From: Macrococcoides goetzii
GTDB lineage: Bacteria; Bacillota; Bacilli; Staphylococcales; Staphylococcaceae
Direction of reading: 5' to 3'
Length of the DNA stretch: 64,000 nt
Assembly: GCF_002742385.2 (NCBI RefSeq)
Contig: NZ_MJBI02000002.1
Location: 62,001-126,000, forward strand
The position numbers were made by a program, and so were the translations under genes. Shown one piece after another: positions 59,993 to 64,000 of the stretch. Below the pieces are notes generated by a model. The model ran no database searches, was not told the origin of the DNA, and saw only the letters and a list, made by a program, of their open reading frames with translations. Numbering within the stretch: position 1 is the first letter of the stretch; the number at the start of each line of letters is the position of its first letter.

Positions 59993-60825
59993 TGATTAAG
60001 GTAGTTATTCCTGGTGGTTCAAGGCCAGAGATATTAGAAGTGATAACAAAAGCGAAACAATTATATAAAGATGTTGTATCATTTTTTGTATTTGATACAG
60101 AAGAGAATATTGATTCAAATGATGTGTGGATTTATGAGCAATGTGAAACTGAGGAAGATTCTGTTAAACGTGCGGTAGAAATGGCGGCAACTGGAGATGC
60201 ACAGATACTCATGAAAGGGATGGTTCAAACACGTACGGTATTAAAAGAATTACTTCAAAAAGAACATGATCTTCGTAATCAATCAGTGTTATCTCATGTG
60301 GCGCTTGTTGATTTACCGGGAAATAATAGACAATTATTATTAACAGATGCTGCAATGAATATCACACCAACTACTGAACAGTTAAAACAAATTGCTGATA
60401 ATGCGATTGATGTAGCGCATCGCATAGGTATAACGAAACCAAAGGTCGCTATGATTAGTTCTGCAGAGACATTTAATCCGAAGATGCCATCTTCAGTATT
60501 AGCAAGTGAGGTCGTTTCATTATTTAAAGGTAGTGAAAATACGCTAGTAGCTGGTCCTATTTCTTTTGATTTAGCTACTTCTAAGGAAGCTGCAGAACAT
60601 AAAGGATATGACGGCGTTATACATGGCGATGCAGATATCTTAGTAGTACCTACAATTGATGTTGGTAATGTATTGTATAAAGCTTTCTCAGTAATAGGGA
60701 ATGCTGTTATTGGAGGTACAATTGTTGGTGCAAAAGTACCGATTGTACTTACTTCACGCAGTGATTCTCCAGAAAGTAAATTGTACGCTCTAGACTTTGC
60801 AGTACGACAAGTGAGGAACATATAA
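59992..60825 (+). CDS. ptb: Phosphate butyryltransferase
   Basis: 277 residues of the PTA/PTB family: ILMKGMVQT, LLLTDAAMN, VAMISSAETFNPKMPSS in segments, GPISFDLATSKEAAEHKG and VGNVLYKAF. It exchanges CoA of (branched-chain) acyl-CoA for phosphate. TAATG overlap with the kinase gene. No bkd dehydrogenase genes are adjacent. Confidence 0.9.
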   Translation: MIKVVIPGGSRPEILEVITKAKQLYKDVVSFFVFDTEENIDSNDVWIYEQCETEEDSVKRAVEMAATGDAQILMKGMVQTRTVLKELLQKEHDLRNQSVLSHVALVDLPGNNRQLLLTDAAMNITPTTEQLKQIADNAIDVAHRIGITKPKVAMISSAETFNPKMPSSVLASEVVSLFKGSENTLVAGPISFDLATSKEAAEHKGYDGVIHGDADILVVPTIDVGNVLYKAFSVIGNAVIGGTIVGAKVPIVLTSRSDSPESKLYALDFAVRQVRNI

Positions 60826-61895
60826 TGGATGGAAAATATATATTAGTCATTAATCCAGGTTCAACTTCTAGTAAGGTTGCTCTATATTGTAGTGATAATT
60901 GTGTGGACGAAAGTATTTTTAGATATACGGTTGAAGAGATTGGAAAGTATGATACAGTAATGGATCAAATTGAGATGCGAGAAGAGCGTTTACGCACTTT
61001 CTTAACGTCTCATAATATTTATCCAGGTGATTTAGCAGCAGTTGTTGCCCGTGGTGGACTGATGAAGTCGATTATTGGAGGCACGTATTTGGTGAATGAA
61101 GAGATGGTGAATGATCTTCGTTCTGGTACATATGGTATGCATGCTTCAAATTTAGGAGCAATCATCGCTAATGATATTGCACGTGATTACGGTGTGAAAG
61201 CATATACAGTGGATCCGGTTGTAGTGGATGAATTTGAAGATCTTGCACGCATTTCAGGATTTAAAGGAATTGAGCGTCGAAGTGTATTTCATGCATTGAA
61301 TCAAAAGGCTGTAGCACGTAAGGTGTTATCTGAAGAGGGTATGGATTATTTTAATGCTAATGTGATTGTTACCCATATCGGTGGCGGTATTTCAATTGGT
61401 GCACATCAGTCAGGACGAGTTATTGATTGTGTAAATGCATTTGATGGCGAAGGACCTTATTCTCCCGAGCGTACTGGACAACTACCATTAATAAATTTTG
61501 CGAAGCTCATTATTGAAGAAAAGTTAAATATTTCACAAGTGAAATCAATACTAGCTGGAGAAGGTGGTATGAAGTCTTATTTAGGTGAAATTGATATTCA
61601 AACGATTGAACAAAAAGCTTTAAACGGAGATAAGGAAGCAAAGCTTTATTTTGATGGCATGTGTTATCAGATTGCTAAAGGTATTGCTGAAATGGCAGCG
61701 GTATTGAAAGGTGATGTAGATTATATCATTTTAACAGGTGGTGTGAGTCATTCCCAATATGTTGTTGATAACATAAAATCACATGTTGAGTGGATTTCTG
61801 AAGTAAAAGTAATGCCTGGCGAAGAAGAATTACTAGCTTTATACGAAGGTGTAATGCGTGTGTTGAAAGGTGAAGAAACAGCCTTAACATATTAA
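60825..61895 (+). CDS. buk: Butyrate kinase
   Basis: 356 residues of the acetokinase family: VINPGSTSSKVALY phosphate box, ARGGLMKSI, THIGGGISIGAH and FDGEGPYSPERTG. It makes ATP and (branched) carboxylate from the acyl-phosphate of Ptb. Confidence 0.93.
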   Translation: MDGKYILVINPGSTSSKVALYCSDNCVDESIFRYTVEEIGKYDTVMDQIEMREERLRTFLTSHNIYPGDLAAVVARGGLMKSIIGGTYLVNEEMVNDLRSGTYGMHASNLGAIIANDIARDYGVKAYTVDPVVVDEFEDLARISGFKGIERRSVFHALNQKAVARKVLSEEGMDYFNANVIVTHIGGGISIGAHQSGRVIDCVNAFDGEGPYSPERTGQLPLINFAKLIIEEKLNISQVKSILAGEGGMKSYLGEIDIQTIEQKALNGDKEAKLYFDGMCYQIAKGIAEMAAVLKGDVDYIILTGGVSHSQYVVDNIKSHVEWISEVKVMPGEEELLALYEGVMRVLKGEETALTY

Positions 61896-61981
61896 TTATT
61901 GCAATGAAGACATAATTTAAGACTTTCATATAAGTCTGATGATATAATTTCTTCAGCAAGACTTATTTTGGGAGGTACGAT

Positions 61982-62275
61982 ATGAATATTTATATTTCAG
62001 ATAAAGCACTGCAATGGTTCAAAGACGAAGTTGGTTTAGAAGCAGGACAGGCAGTTAAATTCTATGCTAAAATTTATGGATCAAGCAAGATTCAGGAGAG
62101 TCACTCTTTAGCATTTACAGTAGATCCGGATTACGATAAAGCAATTGCAAAAGTTGAAGCAGATGGCATTATTTTCTACGTTAACGAAATGGATGAGTGG
62201 TTTTTCAAAGATTACGATTTATATATTGAATATGATGAAAAATTACAAGAGGTGGCTTACGATTATAAAAAATAA
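61982..62275 (+). CDS. HesB/IscA-like protein, YneR type without cysteines
   Basis: 97 residues of the HesB-like domain: ISDKALQWFKDEV, VKFYAKIYG, AFTVD and VNEMDEWFFKDYDLYIEYDE. The three Cys ligands of IscA are absent, as in the YneR subgroup, so it is not expected to carry an Fe-S cluster the same way. RBS GGGAGG. Confidence 0.82.
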   Translation: MNIYISDKALQWFKDEVGLEAGQAVKFYAKIYGSSKIQESHSLAFTVDPDYDKAIAKVEADGIIFYVNEMDEWFFKDYDLYIEYDEKLQEVAYDYKK

Positions 62276-62329
62276 AAGGAAATAATCTATTTAAAAATAA
62301 TTTTTTTAAAAAAGTTTAAAGCGTTAAAG

Positions 62330-62369
62330 CACGTGGGTGTAAGGGTTTTCCCTTGCACCCTTTTCACGT
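62330..62369 (+). terminator. Hairpin after the HesB-like gene
   Basis: ACGTGGGTGTAAGGG pairs with CCCTTGCACCC...CACGT around TTTT. Strong stem, but the T tract is internal; likely a terminator. Confidence 0.55.
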
Positions 62370-62475
62370 TCTCCTAAAGTTAATAAATAGTACTTCTAAT
62401 TTTCTGAAATTATAGTATAATTTCAGAATAGTAAAGAATGTTTTTATATTTAAAAAACAAAAGGGGATAGAAAAA

Positions 62476-63870
62476 ATGGAAGACAATCATTTAAAGAGAG
62501 GTCTTAGTTCAAGACAAGTCCAAATGATCGCATTAGGTGGTACCATTGGGGTAGGTTTATTCATGGGTGCATCAAGTACGATTAAATGGACTGGACCATC
62601 AGCAATTTTAGCTTATTTAGTTGCTGGATTATTTTTATTTTTAGTAATGCGTGCGATGGGGGAATTAGTTTATTTATTCCCTACAACTGGATCATTTGCT
62701 GATTATGCTTCAACATACTTACACCCGGTGTTTGGTTATGTTACAGCTTGGGCGAATATATTCCAGTGGGTTGTAGTAGGTATGAGTGAAGTAATTGCGG
62801 TTGGACAATATATGCAATATTGGTGGCCGGAATTACCTACATGGATTCCAGGTATTATCGTAATTATAACTTTAGCATTAGCGAATATGGCTTCTGTTAA
62901 AGCATTTGGTGAGTTTGAATTCTGGTTTGCAATGATTAAGATTGTAACGATTATATTAATGATCGTAGCAGGTTTAGGTATTATATTATTTGGATTTGGT
63001 AACAATGGTAATCCTATTGGATTGGGTAACTTAACAGAGCATGGTGGATTCTTCCCTAAAGGTATCGTAGGATTCTTCTTTGCATTATCAATGGTAGTTG
63101 GTTCTTACCAGGGGGTAGAATTAATCGGTATTACTGCTGGTGAAACAAAAGATCCACAGAAAAACGTAGTAAAAGCAGTTAATGGTATTATTTGGCGTAT
63201 TTTAATCTTCTACATTGGTGCAATCTTTGTGATCGTAACTGTTTATCCTTGGGATGAATTAGGTAACGTAGGTAGCCCGTTCGTAGCGACATTTGCTAAA
63301 GTTGGTATTACAGCAGCAGCAGCAATCATTAACTTTGTAGTTATTACAGCAGCAATGTCTGGTTGTAACTCAGGTATCTTCAGTTCAAGTCGTATGATCT
63401 ATACATTAGCAAACGAAGGTAAAATGCCTCGTGCATTTGCAAAAGTTATGAAAAATGGTGTACCGGTTTATGCGGTACTTATGATTTCAATTGGTATCTT
63501 CATCGGAGTAATCTTAAATGTGGTATTACCGATGTATATTGATGGAGCAGCAAATATATTCGTTTATGTTTATAGTGCATCTATCTTACCAGGTATGATT
63601 CCTTGGTTTATGATTTTATTCAGTCATTTACAATACAGAAAACAAAGACCTGATTTAGCTGAAAATCATCCATTTAAGATGCCATTTGCACCATTCTCAA
63701 ACTACATTACAATCGCTTTCTTAGTAATGGTATTAATCGGAATGTTAATTAATGATGAAACACGTGTATCAGTTATTATTGGTATCATCTTCTTATCAGC
63801 TATGGCAGGTGTATACTTCTTAAGAGGGTTCCAAAAATTAGATGAAGGTCGTAACTTCTTAGATAAATAA
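62476..63870 (+). CDS. APC-family amino acid permease
   Basis: 464 residues with about 12 helices; GLSSRQVQMIALGGTIGVGL is the amino acid permease N-terminal block, followed by AMGELVYLFPTTGSFADYA. Similar to AapA/GabP/ProY-type H+ symporters; substrate not defined. RBS AAAGGGGA with promoter-like TATAAT-type sequence near 62411. Terminator follows. Confidence 0.9.
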   Translation: MEDNHLKRGLSSRQVQMIALGGTIGVGLFMGASSTIKWTGPSAILAYLVAGLFLFLVMRAMGELVYLFPTTGSFADYASTYLHPVFGYVTAWANIFQWVVVGMSEVIAVGQYMQYWWPELPTWIPGIIVIITLALANMASVKAFGEFEFWFAMIKIVTIILMIVAGLGIILFGFGNNGNPIGLGNLTEHGGFFPKGIVGFFFALSMVVGSYQGVELIGITAGETKDPQKNVVKAVNGIIWRILIFYIGAIFVIVTVYPWDELGNVGSPFVATFAKVGITAAAAIINFVVITAAMSGCNSGIFSSSRMIYTLANEGKMPRAFAKVMKNGVPVYAVLMISIGIFIGVILNVVLPMYIDGAANIFVYVYSASILPGMIPWFMILFSHLQYRKQRPDLAENHPFKMPFAPFSNYITIAFLVMVLIGMLINDETRVSVIIGIIFLSAMAGVYFLRGFQKLDEGRNFLDK

Positions 63871-63897
63871 TTAAGAACAACAAATTAATAAATTTTA

Positions 63898-63938
63898 AAC
63901 CGTTCGTTTTAGCTCATGCTAAAATGAACGGTTTTTTT
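63898..63938 (+). terminator. Intrinsic terminator of the permease gene
   Basis: AACCGTTCGTTTTAGC pairs with GCTAAAATGAACGGTT around TCAT (one G-U pair), followed by TTTTTT. Confidence 0.88.
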
Positions 63939-64000
63939 GTTGTAACAGAGATATTACATACATATCGAATATTTATTAAAAAATATATTAGAATCTTAAA

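Noticed and set aside
60294-60821. Minus-strand open frame of 175 codons opposite ptb
   Set aside because: The plus strand carries clear phosphate butyryltransferase motifs; the reverse frame has no recognisable features.

Overview
The window is AT-rich, densely coded DNA of low-GC Gram-positive type. Secreted proteins have Gram-positive signal peptides, one carries an LPXTG sorting signal, ribosome binding sites are strong AGGAGG types and intrinsic terminators are frequent. The gene set (VanY-like peptidase, SelO, BrnQ, CidC-like pyruvate oxidase, OhrR/Ohr, MhqO/MhqD, YhgE/Pip) points to Staphylococcaceae, most likely Macrococcus or a close relative such as Mammaliicoccus. The species is an inference. 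I see no rRNA, tRNA, CRISPR array, prophage or insertion sequence.

Layout. 0-6.5 kb: short UvrA-like ATPase, catalase-related protein, secreted M15 peptidase, SelO and a small secreted protein. 6.7-19.0 kb: a long plus-strand sugar operon under a GntR regulator (AgaS-type isomerase, tagatose-6-phosphate kinase, tagatose-bisphosphate aldolase, GH35 beta-galactosidase, mannose-family PTS IIB/IIC/IID/IIA, NagA-type deacetylase, an OppA-like lipoprotein and a Gfo/Idh/MocA enzyme). 19.0-25.0 kb: the complete Leloir set, galK-galE-galT leftward and galM plus a ROK regulator rightward. Read together, these are a complete route for a Gal-GalNAc disaccharide such as Gal-beta-1,3-GalNAc: PTS import and phosphorylation, intracellular beta-galactosidase cleavage, GalNAc-6-P through tagatose phosphates, and galactose through the Leloir genes. 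A cre-like site, a perfect promoter and two matching operators mark its control region.

25.0-26.3 kb is a decay zone in which a DUF421 membrane protein and an ornithine carbamoyltransferase have both lost their 5' ends at one junction. 26.3-51.3 kb is rich in electrophile, quinone and redox functions: two FMN reductases, three MhqO-type ring-cleaving dioxygenases, MhqD, a flavin reductase, NAT, Ohr/OhrR and several FAD oxidoreductases. Many sit behind palindromic operators. Mixed in are a methionine-rich MXKDX-repeat LPXTG protein, a two-component system, a TetR regulator beside a decayed efflux pump, a drug ABC transporter, BrnQ with an apparent ATT start, and an ABC-F gene behind an attenuator with two overlapping micro-ORFs. 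51.5-64 kb holds metabolic genes: hydroxyacid dehydrogenase, pyruvate oxidase, AzlCD, a PepSY membrane protein, phosphate butyryltransferase/butyrate kinase and an amino acid permease.

Two themes recur. Three genes (carbamoyltransferase, isochorismatase-type hydrolase, DHA2 efflux pump) survive as a 5' piece joined to a 3' piece with the middle deleted. Many stress genes also have readable palindromes at or next to their promoters.
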